A stretch of 64,000 nucleotides of DNA from Buddleja alternifolia (lineage: Eukaryota; Streptophyta; Magnoliopsida; Lamiales; Scrophulariaceae): NCBI GenBank assembly GCA_019426215.1, contig CM033397.1:29328480-29392479 (forward strand), given 5' to 3'. Both the position numbers and the translations under genes were made by a program. The notes below the pieces were generated by a model. The model saw nothing but the letters and a program-made list of their open reading frames with translations, did not search any database and had not been told where the DNA came from. Shown here piece after piece: positions 54,007 to 64,000 of the stretch (positions are counted from its first letter, which is position 1; every line of letters begins with the position of its first letter).

Positions 54007-57000
54007 CTGTATATCCAAGATCATAAGATGTGTCGTGTAAACTTGTTCATCAACATCATCTTTGTTATTTGCATCAATTAGACAATGTGAACCATACTGA
54101 TGAAGTGGATGATTTTCTTTATTGCCTTTAATGCCGATGCCTTGCGTGAAGATGCTTTTGCTACCGTCAGACAAAATTTCATTTGACATTGTTTGCATTT
54201 TTAGGATCAGGCAAGGACTAATAATTGCTCCTTGGATCTATTCAACTTGTAGTATCAGAACTTGACATTCTTACTATGTTGATAAGCAATTATCACACCA
54301 AATGTGCAATTTTAGCAACATATCTCATCAATTTCCAACAGTGTATATATATATATATACATACAAAATCTATCAATTGCAGCAATATAGATACATCAGA
54401 TCTATCAAAGTCAGCAATATGTTGAATAAATTGAGATTCTTTCCATAAATTAATATATCCAATTATCATGGAAAGGAAAAAAGAAAGAAAGAAAGCAGAA
54501 CAAAAAAAAGAAAGAAAATAAAGAAAAAGTGATAAAAGCAGAATAAAGAAGTTAAAAACAAATATACCTTTTGCGACAAGGCTGGGTGGTGAGGTGCGAT
54601 GAGCTTTGGGTGGGAGGGTTGGGCGACACAGTGGCTGGGCTGAGGCACTAGTTTTTAGGGTGAAAGATGGACGAGGAACGATGCGACGAAGTTTTCATAG
54701 GTAGTGCTACTCAAGGGTAGGGTTGGGTTGCGGCTAGGCACTTCGGATTCCGACTATTTTTTGATTTGACTAGAGATTAAAGAAAAAATTGACCCAAATC
54801 GTACATTCAGAAAGGCGCGCCATTGGTGCACCTTAGCAGAGGGCTGCGCCACGCCTCGGAAAATGGTGCAGGCCTTGCGTCATCACAATTGCTATGCCAC
54901 ACCTTTGATAACTATCGATGGTGGTGCCCCCTTGATAACTTCCTTCAACAGTTTATTGGAACATGAAGGTGATAAGTAAAGCGCACGAGGTACTCTAAGA
55001 TTGAGCTTGACTTGATCTATAATATGGATGAAGTGGTGAAGAGTTTAATGAATGATTATGGGATAGTTTGGTGTGTTCGGTATTTCTTCAGGGTATAGAT
55101 GGAAAAAATGTCACTGCATCTGGGCATAAATTATGTCATATACATTATGATCGATTATATTGATTGACTTGTTCTTTTGCGTGTTTATTTTGCAGCTTTC
55201 TCGATAGAATTGCTGATTCTTTGGAACATCTTCTTGAAAGTGGTGCTGATAGGGATCCAGAAATAATTGAGCAGGTCTTGGATTTTTTCGATTTTATCTC
55301 TGTTTTATATTCATGTTGATTTTTGAAAGTGGAGGAGTTCTAAGTCTTTGATAGTTGTTTGCAGATATTCACATCATGGTCATATATTATGATGTATCTC
55401 CAGAAGTATCTTACGAAAGATGTTGGTCATGTTCTACGGTAGTTGACATATCTGTATATATGCTTGACAAATTATATATGTTTTATCTAATTTCATCTAA
55501 TGATTAATTCAGGTCATGTTTCGTGATTCTTTCATTAAAAAGTAAAATATTCTCATTAATCTGACAGATAAGCATTAGAACTCTGTTATATCTAAAGATG
55601 TAAATGTGTATGGAGCATTTAAGTTAAAGGACTTAGAGAGCTATCAATGTCATGACCATCTGAATGCTGTTAGACTACTTATCGGATCTTGAACATAAGT
55701 CTGTAATTTATAAAACACCATATGTACAATGTATATATTAGTACATTTTATGCCTATAAAGTATAAAGGGTTTGATCTAATAATAGTGGAGTTCTTAGTC
55801 TTGTTCCTTTCATATATAATACTTGGGTCATCTCCTTCATTCATCATCATTATTTAACCCAAAGGTTATTTGAGTAATGGGTATACATGTATTTGGGGCT
55901 CCTAATGTAGAAATTTTCTCTTGCTTTTCCTCTTCCCGTCTTTCTCACTCACAGAATTACCGCAAAATTAAGATACTACCAGAAAGATTATGTTCGAGAG
56001 TTTATGGCCGAGTCAGTGTCGTTTTTGTTGAGGAAAACGCCAATTCAGCAGCTAAAGAAAGGTATTGCTTTCTATTATGATTCACTTACCCACTTTCTTG
56101 TTCAGATATAATCATTCACAGTTTTGTTTGTTTGTGATTTTATTTGTATGTTTAGTTGGAAAATGCACGTCTGTCTGCAATGTTGCTTTGCATTCTAGTT
56201 TCTACTTGAACTTGTGCATTAAATCCACCGCAATGGAAAAACATGCTTCAGTTTGTTTCGTGGTAAATAATTTATCAGTATAAATTGACAAATACAGTAA
56301 TAGTGGATGAGGCATCATCTTTACTGAAGAGACATAGGAAAGTTGAAAACTGATGCTTCCTAGGCCAATGTGCGTGTCATCAATTTTATGCAAATATAGT
56401 GCAACTCATCACTATGTCTCGCAAATCCATGTTATTTTTGACGTGTCAGTATCTATGAAAACCTATTGAGCAGGTTAGCATGGATATATCTTTGTGTGCA
56501 TCATGTCTTGGGATTGGAATTGGGTTAGGTTCAAAATCTGTCACAAGAGAACAATTTTTGACTTAAAAGAACTGAACAGGCATTACAAAACTTATGACTG
56601 AAGTGGTAGAGGAACCATCGGAAATGAGAAAATCTGGTGTTGGTGCATTACTATCTCATGTTATGAGAATTACCTCATCAAGATTGCACTCAAAGGCTGA
56701 AACATTACTGCCACTGCTGGTGGGCGACTCCTCCTTCCAAATTGGCGACCAAAGTATTCAAGGTATGTGCTCTTATTGCCTACTTGACCCTATTTTTCCG
56801 TTAATTGCACTTCTTTTCTTATTTTTGCAATACCTGCTTCAAAGATTTTTTAGAACCTGATGTCATTTTTTTTCCTTTTTTTCTGCCTTGCTTGTGACTC
56901 ACTATTTGACATGCTGTAAATTTTAAACCAGATCAGATGAAATGTCAGTGGGTCTTTACTACGGCATATCATGATAAATGCTAATTAGACATGCGAAATG

Positions 57001-58914
57001 ACTGTTTTGTTATCATTTTAAAAATTTACTGGCATTCTGGAGAGCATGTAATTTTCATTTTGTTCTGTTAAACTCTTGCCTCTATTATTATATAATTTGG
57101 CATATTTTAAAAATATTTATCTTCTGGTTCGAAAACTGCAAACAAGCATTTCATGTTTCGGCCAATAAAAGCCTTGCCCCCTATTGCCTGTTTACATTTT
57201 GGTGTTTTTGGAAATTTAATATCCCGACAGTTTGAAGACTTCCAGATTTATGGATCATATTAGGATGGAGAAGGAACATGTTGAGGGGGAAGGAGAATTG
57301 TTAAGTGAGTCTAATCGTAATCAGCTGGCATTGTGGATGGCTGAATTACAGTGAAGATTATTATTTATATTCTAGAAAAGGTATGTTGTTGAGTGACTTT
57401 ATGAGGAAAGGGATAGGAGGTGTGTCCAACCAAAAAACTTGGAAATATGTAGATACTGAAATTAATCTATGAGGTTATGTATATAGTTTTTGTGTCCTAG
57501 GTCTTGTTTTATTTCTTTATCCAGTCCTTCTTGGTAATTGCTACCTGTGCCTGTTTTGTGCATCATTTATTCGCGATAAGTGTTTGCACATGTACAGGCT
57601 CGAGCACAATTCTTGAAGTTCTTACTCTGGCCCTTCCAGAGACTGTATGCAGCGCTAGATCCAGTGGAATTGACTTTCATATGGAGCTGCTTGTGCGAGA
57701 AAATTACAGATTGTGTGACAAATGGAAATCCGTACACTTGAGTCGCCTTTTGACCCTGCTTATTTCTGTGGTGCAAAATGATTATCCTAGGAAGGAATTT
57801 TTGGTGCGCTTCGGAATTTTGCCATGTTAGTCTCTCATTTGCATTTATTCACTCTGATATTTTGACTTGTTTTGCATTGCACAGATTACAGAGCCATGGT
57901 TGAACTAGTTGGTCTGCTTGTGCAGACTTTATTAATCCTTTTCTTACGATGAAGATTGTGGACCAACACTCGGAGGTCATCGATAAAGTCTTGCAACTAA
58001 TACTTTGCATAATTGATGGTCTCTCCAGTTCTAAGAACATGCCAGATTTGCTGCATGTGTCTTCACAATGGGAACTGGTGTTTGATTTAAGGAGTCGAAG
58101 GTATTGTTTTCATTTTGGTTGATACATTTATGTCGAAATACTTAATTAGCCTGCCTGTTTTCTTTAGGGGATTCACATATCTGTTTTGGCTTGCAGTTTA
58201 TTGCCTTTCATTAAAGATCTTCTAATGAAGGACCTTAGTATTTTCATGTCTTTGCGGCACATATTATACGGTAATTTCTACAAGCTACCTATTATTGTTA
58301 TTCCTTCATTTGTCATCTGAAAATTGTAATCTTGTTGCCTGTTTGTTTTTGATAAATTTATGGTTTCATTGCTCAGTGTATTCGATAATTGATAGAAATA
58401 TCTGATGAGGAAGTTGTGCATTTAATAATATTTTGTGAGAAACTGGAAGAGGATGGCTCAAGCTTTGTGGATGGGAATCTACGGAACAGTCCTCAAGAAT
58501 TCATGTTTTCTTCAAGATACTATTAACTTTGGATCGGAATATAACGGAATCTGTAAAGCGGAATTTATTTCCCTTTCTATTTCAACAAAAAAGTTGGCAG
58601 TCCTATGGGGTGTTGTTAGGTGCTATTCTCATTTTTCCAGTGCCAAAACGAATCCATCCCGACTGATGGACTTGATAAATGCAATGGATGAGCTTCTGAT
58701 GGTGGAATCCGGTAAGACATTCTTTGATAGTTTATGGATGGCCTGTACCTTTGTTGACTTTATTTTCACTTTCTAAATGCAATTCTTTGTGCTTGTTCTT
58801 TGGAAAAGAATATATGGTACAATTGCTGGTGAGGATCTTCGGCGAAGCGTTTCAAGTCATGTTACTGGCTATGAAGCTTGCCCATTATTATGTTTTTCAA
58901 CTCATTTTGTAGCT

Positions 58915-59690
58915 ATGATGCATGGCCGTGACACGACTGTTATTAAAAACTTTAGGACACTACATGGGTCCGATACTGATATTAAAAAATACACATATGT
59001 TTATATTATATGTGATATATATATATATTTATATTCTTATTGATTAGATTCTTTTTTTTTTATCTGCTTTCACCTTTTGATAAGATTAGAATACCTATCC
59101 AAAATAAACAAATAGCCTGCACTATGACTCTCTCCTTTTTTAATAGCGTGCTTGATAAATTAGAGAAAAACCCAAGTCCTGCCCACAATTCAAAACCTAA
59201 AATAGAATAAACAGAAAGCAAGATTTCACTTGTCATTTTTTTTTCACAAGTTGCACCGCCGAGTTCGTGTGTTGTCCAAAATCAGCCTAAGGAACCCATC
59301 ATTCATTTGCTTTCCCTCATTTATTAAGTTTAACTTCATCAATATAGATTGAGAAGTGTGTTCCATATGATAGCCCCCCACTAATTCCTATAGCTTCTTC
59401 GCCATCTATTTCGTTGTATGGCTGGCGCCCAGGTGGAGCACCATCGCGGCAGTTTTCTGCTTGTCTAGAGTGCGATTACCGTAAGTAGAGGGTCGTAAAC
59501 TTCAAATAAGCCTAGCCGTGTCCAAAACCATGTCAATTTCTTATTTTTTCAAAATCTTGGATACGTATTAGCTGACACTAACACGTGTCAGAGACGTGTA
59601 GTGTGTCCGAGTCCGACACGTGTCGGACACTGCACAGACTGATTCTAATTTCCGGCATGTCTGTGCATCGGAGCTTTGTACTCTAAGCGC
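58915..59690. other. possible small transposon in UTP20 intron 12
   Basis: The interval starts near GATGCATGGCCGTGACACG and ends near GTCTGTGCATCGGAGC, with ACACGTGTCGGACAC clusters at 59580-59640 that recall 49650-49710. The terminal inverted similarity is weak and no TSD was seen. The rest of this 1.1-kb intron holds nothing recognisable. Confidence 0.3.
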
Positions 59691-60059
59691 TAAATGTAAC
59701 TGGATATATTTTATTAGCTAATTGTGGATAGGTTGTCATTATACCGCTCAGAATTTTTTTTTTAAACAGGATATATCTGCCGTTATATTCTCTTAGATTG
59801 CGAGACATTAATGTAATATAATTTGGGGGGTTTGCAGGATTTCCCCAAAACACTTGGGAGAGCGTAATTGGTGCAGCTTTGCGTTCTTATCACAAGTTAG
59901 TTTTTAGCGGGAATATTGCTCACACAGATTCCGCAATGACCAAATTCTTGGATTTGGCAAAAAGATATAGGTCGTCTCTTCAAATATTATCTGCTGTAGC
60001 TGATATTTTGGATTCAATTTCTGTGTAAGTTTAGTGTTTTTGAATTTTTATTCTTTTTG

Positions 60060-60690
60060 TTGTGAGACCTTTTGGCCCTAATTGGTTGGCATGCTCTTCT
60101 CCCAAAAATCAATTTTCCCAATAAAAATCTCCAAAATATGTGGTTGGTTGGCATACTACTAAATTTTCTTTTAAAAAAAAATCTCTCCCTACCTCTCACC
60201 TACCCTTTCTCTCTCCTATTTTCTTTTTTAAAAAAATCTCTCTCTCTCTTAATACCTCTTGCCCATCTGGCCCCACCTTCTCTCTCCTCATTTTCTTTTT
60301 TAAAAAAATTTCTCTCTCTTAATACTATTTTCCATACTTCACATAAAAAATCTCTCTCTCTCTTAATACCCCCACCAACCAGGCCCCACCTTCTATCTCC
60401 TCATTTTTTTTTTTTAAAAAAATTCTCTCTCTTAATACTATTTTCCATACTTCACATAATACTATTTTTAAAGTCTTCATTTTCTTTCCCTTTTGAATAT
60501 GCTATTTGGAAAAATTGCAATTTTGGTACCGTAGGATAAGGCTAGTTCGCAAATGGTACCACGTTTTTCACTTTTCTCATTTTTTGTACCAAATATGTTT
60601 TTTTTTCTCACTTTGGGTACCACCATTAGTAATTTGATGGATTTTGACATGTGCCTCGCACATGTCCGTTAACTTTTTGGAGCTTCTCGG
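60060..60690. other. CT-rich tandem segments and TE-like sequence
   Basis: Repeated blocks of TCTCTCTCTTAATAC plus TTTTAAAAAAAT and CCCACCTTCT (about 60170-60440) make open but low-complexity frames. 60505-60690 starts like the TIR element at 5391. No gene. Confidence 0.5.
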
Positions 60691-60856
60691 CTGTGCAGAT
60701 AGCTGTGCGCGTCTTCACGAGAAAATTTATAACTCATTGTAAAAAGCTCGGATTCATGAACCGTTTTCTTCCCATGAAACTAGACACATAGGGCTATCCA
60801 CACATATATCGCACATAATCAGGAGACCTCTAGAACAAAGCGTTTGTATTCACATT
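60690..60856 (+). repeat. diverged unit of the ~176-bp repeat at the gap edge
   Basis: GTGCGCGTCTTCACGAGAAAA, then TATAACTCATTGTA, then CATAGGGCTATCC matches the repeat array of 21-35 kb in the same orientation. It stops at the N run. Confidence 0.75.
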
Positions 60857-60875
60857 NNNNNNNNNNNNNNNNNNN
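60857..60875. other. assembly gap (19 N)
   Basis: Nineteen undetermined bases separate the repeat unit on the left from the second RALF-region copy on the right. Confidence 1.
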
Positions 60876-61362
60876 GAAGGTAATTTATTGTTCAAAGATC
60901 ACATTTGAAAGAAAACTGTCATTGAAATAAAAGTATGGGTCAAGAGATAGTTGACCGGAACATTTATGTAAAGAAACGGACTCATCGGAAACGATACGGG
61001 GGGTTTTTGTTTCAAGACCCGATCCATTGCTAGCCCCAACTGATGCCATTTCGCTAGGCGCGTTGGTGGGCCAATGCTCACCTACGACAAAAAGAAAAAA
61101 GGAAAAATATGATAATCAGAATAGGTAATGTAGCGAAGAGGAAGGAAGTTTATTATTGTGGTAAAAACATAAACAAAAAAAGATGACAAAATAATATTCA
61201 CAATTAAGTTAGGTGAAGTGGGGAGTCCTTTTTTCTTTTTGTAGTGAGGCTTCCACTATCTCTAAACAGATGATGAAATGAGATGGGACTACCATTACTA
61301 GTCTACTGCATTATAAACTCTGCTTAGAAGAAGAATATTAATCCACATTAATTGCCTAGCAA

Positions 61363-61717
61363 ATGAAGGAAGCAAACTTTAATATTGTTTTACACATTCT
61401 TCTTCTTCCTCCTCCTCCTACTACTCAACCTCAACACATATGTGAGTGCCTTCAATCCATCATCACCATGCAATGGGTCCATAGCTGAATGCAATGAAGA
61501 AGAAATGGAGATGGTGATGGAGTCGGACATAAGCAGAAGGTTTCTTGAAGAGAAGAAGAAATACATATCTCCAGGGGCTCTCAGAAGAGACCAACCTGTG
61601 TGCAACGGCGGTGCTAGTGGCCAGGCTTATTCCAGAAGTGATGGCTGCCTTCCTCAGCCATCACATTCTTACAACAGGGGCTGCTCCGCATATTATCGTT
61701 GCAGGGACGACGCCTGA
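61363..61717 (+). pseudogene. RALF copy 2, frameshifted in the signal peptide
   Basis: It is the same precursor as 2224-2577, but one extra T in a T-run (near 61387-61391) breaks the frame nine codons after ATG 61363, and no ATG opens the correct frame before the mature region. The rest is intact: SRRFL cleavage site, KKYISPGALRRDQPVC, four cysteines. Two residues differ from copy 1 (GASGQ for GARGQ, CRDDA for CRADA). Without the T it would be a normal RALF gene, so a base-calling error is a serious alternative. Confidence 0.85.
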
Positions 61718-62044
61718 TCAACTCCATGTATATATTATAGATCTCTATTTGTTTGTCTCTATGCTTTTCCTGTTCTATAATGAAATCAACTCTAGAATTG
61801 TAAAAACCCATATATTTTCAAACCTTTCTTACTACACCTCATCAAGCCTAAGTGAAGCTGAGATTAGTCAATATATAACGAAATTCTTCGGTCCAATCCA
61901 TATTTGGTCCGAATTGAGAAGCATTTTTTTGCATCGAAAAATGAAAATAGAATGATTCGGATTTGAGTTCAAGAAGCTATTCATATTGATTCAAACTCCG
62001 AAAAGGTCTAAACAGTGTATGAATTTAATAGAATTTGAAAAATC

Positions 62045-63323
62045 GGGATAATTACACTGGGCACCCCTCATGTATTGCCGAATTACCAAAAACATCCCCT
62101 ACCTCAATAAATTACATCTAACATCCCAACATTTCATTTCGTCCAACAATCGCCACCTTTCGTTAGGGTTTCAGTACGGCGCCGTTCCGAAAATACCCCT
62201 GACATTTTTTAACATGAAAACCCAACATCGTTTTGGATAATTATACCCTTTTGGTTTTATTTGTAATATTTTGTAAAAGCATACGTTTTATATGTAACGT
62301 TTTGTGTGTAAAGTATACAAATTATTATTTATAATAAAAAATATTTGAGTTATAATTCAATATTATTTAAAAATATTTTAATTATTTTTAATTACATTAT
62401 AATTTTAATATTATCTAGACATACAAAAAAATACATTACTTAATCATACAACATTTTTGTATAACTTTCAAATTTCCAAAAAACAAAATAAAATTTAAAG
62501 TTATGGCTTACTTCCAAGAAATAAATAAATATTATTTAGTTTTTTATTTGAATTTTTTTTTGATACTTTTTAGAAATAAAACAAATTAGTATTTTTTATT
62601 TAATAGAATTAATAATTAAAAATCATCTAAACCATTAAATAAATAAAAAGGAAAAAAATGGGGAAGAAGACCGCAGAAGCTTCAAAATTTAAAAGTGTAC
62701 TCCCGCCCTTGGCCAACCCCTACGCCACCGCCCACTCCGCCACCGCCCAACATCCCGCCACCCCTTGTGCTGCTACCACCAACCCAACTCTCAAATGGGT
62801 GACCTTCTTTACCCCCCACACCTCCGTCTTCAACTGAGTCCAGTAGCTCTTGAGATGATCTTTCGTGTGAACTTTTTTTCTTGCTCCTTTCCAATTGGTC
62901 CCTCTACTCAGGGGAGAGGATTGGTGAATCAATTTCCATGGCAAGTTAAAAGTCTAGAGAGAAGGAGGAGAAAAAATCTAAAGAGAAGCTTTTTTCTTTA
63001 AGACTTCTTAAATTTTATTATTTCCAGATCACTTAATTTTATTTTGTTTTTGTTGTTATTTTTTTTTTTTTGGGGTTTTTGTTTTTGTTTTCTTAATCTT
63101 TTAAGAATTGAAATTCTAAAAGACAAAGTTGTACTTCTACTTTTTATCAGATTTTTTTATTTATTTTTTAAATCATTCTGTTAGGGGCATTTATGTCATA
63201 TTACGTTTCCATCCAACCTTACATCATTAAATAAAATTAGGGGATGTTAGATGTAATTTATTGAATTGTGGGATTTTTTTTTTAATTAGGCAATACTTCA
63301 GGGGTACCCATTGTAATTATCCC
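62045..63323. mobile_element. second copy of the 1.28-kb TIR element
   Basis: Same ends and interior as 2905-4187, at the same position relative to RALF, so it was duplicated with the region and did not insert independently. Confidence 0.75.
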
Positions 63324-63449
63324 TTTATAAATATTAAGTCTAAAACTAAAATAACTTAAAAAATTAGAATTCAAATCTTACACAGATCAAATTCAGTCCT
63401 TTTAGTAGGATACAAAATAATTGCAATTAATAACACACTTAGTTCACTC

Positions 63450-63841
63450 TTTTAATTTGGGGTAATTGCATAAAACCCCCCTGTGTTATTTTGAAAATGC
63501 TAAAAAAAACCACGTGTTAACGAAATAGGCTAATCACCCCCTATGTTCTTAAAAAGTGTGCAAAAAAGCCAAATTCCATTAAAAAACGAGCGCATTTTTC
63601 ATGTTTTTCACCTTAAATGACATGCTTATTTGTCATTTGTATACTTTTCATACTTTATAAAAGGTAAATAGTGTAATTCACCAAAAAACACATATTTTCT
63701 TCTATCATTTAACAAGATTTGGCTTTTTTGTACACTTTTTAGGAACACAGGGAGTGATTAGCCTATTTCTTTAACACATGGGGGGTTTTAGCATTTTCAA
63801 AATAACACAGGGGGGTTTTATACAATTATCCCTTTTAATTT
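63450..63841. mobile_element. second copy of the 9-bp-TSD MITE
   Basis: The element is 63459-63832, two bases shorter than its partner at 4323-4698, and is flanked by TTTTAATTT on both sides. Confidence 0.88.
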
Positions 63842-63871
63842 TGATGATCTCTCTTCAAAGCTGACTCAAAA

Positions 63872-63930
63872 TCACTTGAGATGAAGCTTCCATACCTCTC
63901 TAACATTAGACGACCCATCTGTAACCTCCG
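63872..63930 (-). CDS. METTL18: last METTL18 exon, second copy (partial gene)
   Basis: Encodes the same C-terminus (TDGSSNVREVWKLHLK, TGA) as 4738-4796. Just upstream on the minus strand the two copies differ: copy 2 has a longer block with GGGGCCCGCGCTTGCC where copy 1 has GGTGCGCTTGCC, which affects where the acceptor can lie. The rest of this gene copy would be outside the window. Confidence 0.7.
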
Positions 63931-64000
63931 CTACCAGAGAAGAGGCAAGCGCGGGCCCCTCTCTACTAGATAAGAAGTTCATATTAGTATCAGGCTACAT

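Larger units (their letters stand above)
53660..54960 (-). mobile_element. insertion with captured gene fragments in UTP20 intron 4
   Basis: After about 53660, just past (AAT)n, the sequence no longer resembles UTP20 intron and holds exon-like pieces on the minus strand. It could be a Helitron or Pack-MULE with captured exons, or a small nested gene remnant. The ends are not defined; the interval is bounded by loss of similarity to copy 1 and by the next UTP20 exon. Confidence 0.45.
49727..60024 (+). pseudogene. UTP20: UTP20 5' part, copy 2 (13 exons, frameshifted, 3'-truncated)
   Basis: Exons: 51222-51290, 51449-51571, 52181-52338, 53150-53194, 55196-55274, 55366-55439, 55955-56061, 56580-56762, 57598-~57798, 57885-58100, 58197-58270, 58396-58711 and 59838-60024. 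They give about 600 residues from MATPSDARAVKSLNKSSG to RSSLQILSAVADIL, the N-terminal quarter of UTP20, an SSU-processome scaffold for 18S rRNA maturation. Exons 1-8 join in frame with GT-AG borders. Exon 9 holds a shifted stretch (about 57632-57735) between two compensating indels, and its donor is unclear. Exon 10 lacks one T near 57926, giving an early stop. Exon 12 changes frame near 58500. The remaining ~2000 residues are absent. Sequencing indels are an alternative to real decay. Confidence 0.85.
60876..64000 (+). repeat. second copy of the 1.74-4.86 kb region
   Basis: It is collinear with 1740-4860 at about 98-99% identity by eye, and includes RALF, the 1.28-kb TIR element (62045-63323), the 0.38-kb MITE with the same TTTTAATTT TSD (63459-63832) and the last METTL18 exon (63872-63930). 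Small indels, often in homopolymers, are concentrated in the first ~450 bp after the gap. The copy runs off the window end. Confidence 0.97.

Noticed and set aside
60072..60539. 155-residue Ser/Leu/Pro-rich protein
   Set aside because: It is translated from CT-rich tandem blocks in what should be a UTP20 intron; no conserved domain.

Overview
This is nuclear DNA from a flowering plant, most likely a eudicot. It has GT-AG introns, a RALF peptide gene, copia LTR retrotransposons primed by initiator-Met tRNA (TGGTATCAGA), Mutator-like and hAT-like elements, degenerate CCCTAAA repeats, and an AT-rich background. I cannot name the species. The window is mostly transposons, with few host genes.

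Layout. 0-2 kb: a possible 3' exon, a 53-bp minisatellite, and a 0.9-kb copia deletion derivative with intact target-site duplications (TSD). 2.2-2.6 kb: an intact RALF precursor gene (+). 2.9-4.7 kb: two terminal-inverted-repeat (TIR) elements. 4.7-8.3 kb: an eight-exon METTL18/HPM1-like methyltransferase gene (-). 9.4-14.2 kb: a very young full-length copia element. 14.5-15.1 kb: a solo LTR. 15.3-20.2 kb: a decayed copia element with its 3' LTR. 20.2-40.2 kb: an insertion 'stratigraphy'. A minus-strand LTR was split by a 17-kb Mutator-like composite (9-bp TSD) and by a 1.57-kb solo LTR. The Mutator-like element was itself entered by a 9.6-kb copia element and a 1.3-kb solo LTR. 40.4-41.7 kb: another LTR piece. 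44.2-46.4 kb and 49.7-60.0 kb: two copies of the 5' part of a UTP20 (SSU processome) gene, both damaged, separated by an LTR remnant and a 0.6-kb Mutator-like element. 60.86 kb: a 19-N gap. 60.88-64.0 kb: a near-identical second copy of the 1.74-4.86 kb region (RALF, both TIR elements, last METTL18 exon).

The host genes share no pathway. RALF is a secreted peptide signal, the METTL18-like protein is a SAM-dependent protein methyltransferase, and UTP20 acts in nucleolar 18S rRNA processing. What ties the window together is its transposon history and the two duplications. The end-of-window duplication starts right after the N gap and carries homopolymer indels. It may be an unmerged allele placed next to its partner, not a true tandem duplication.

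I found no clearly new gene system. The oddest structure is the inside of the 17-kb Mutator-like element: two long minisatellite arrays of an ACGT-core motif in opposite orientations around a telomere-like core, flanked by ~176-bp tandem repeats.
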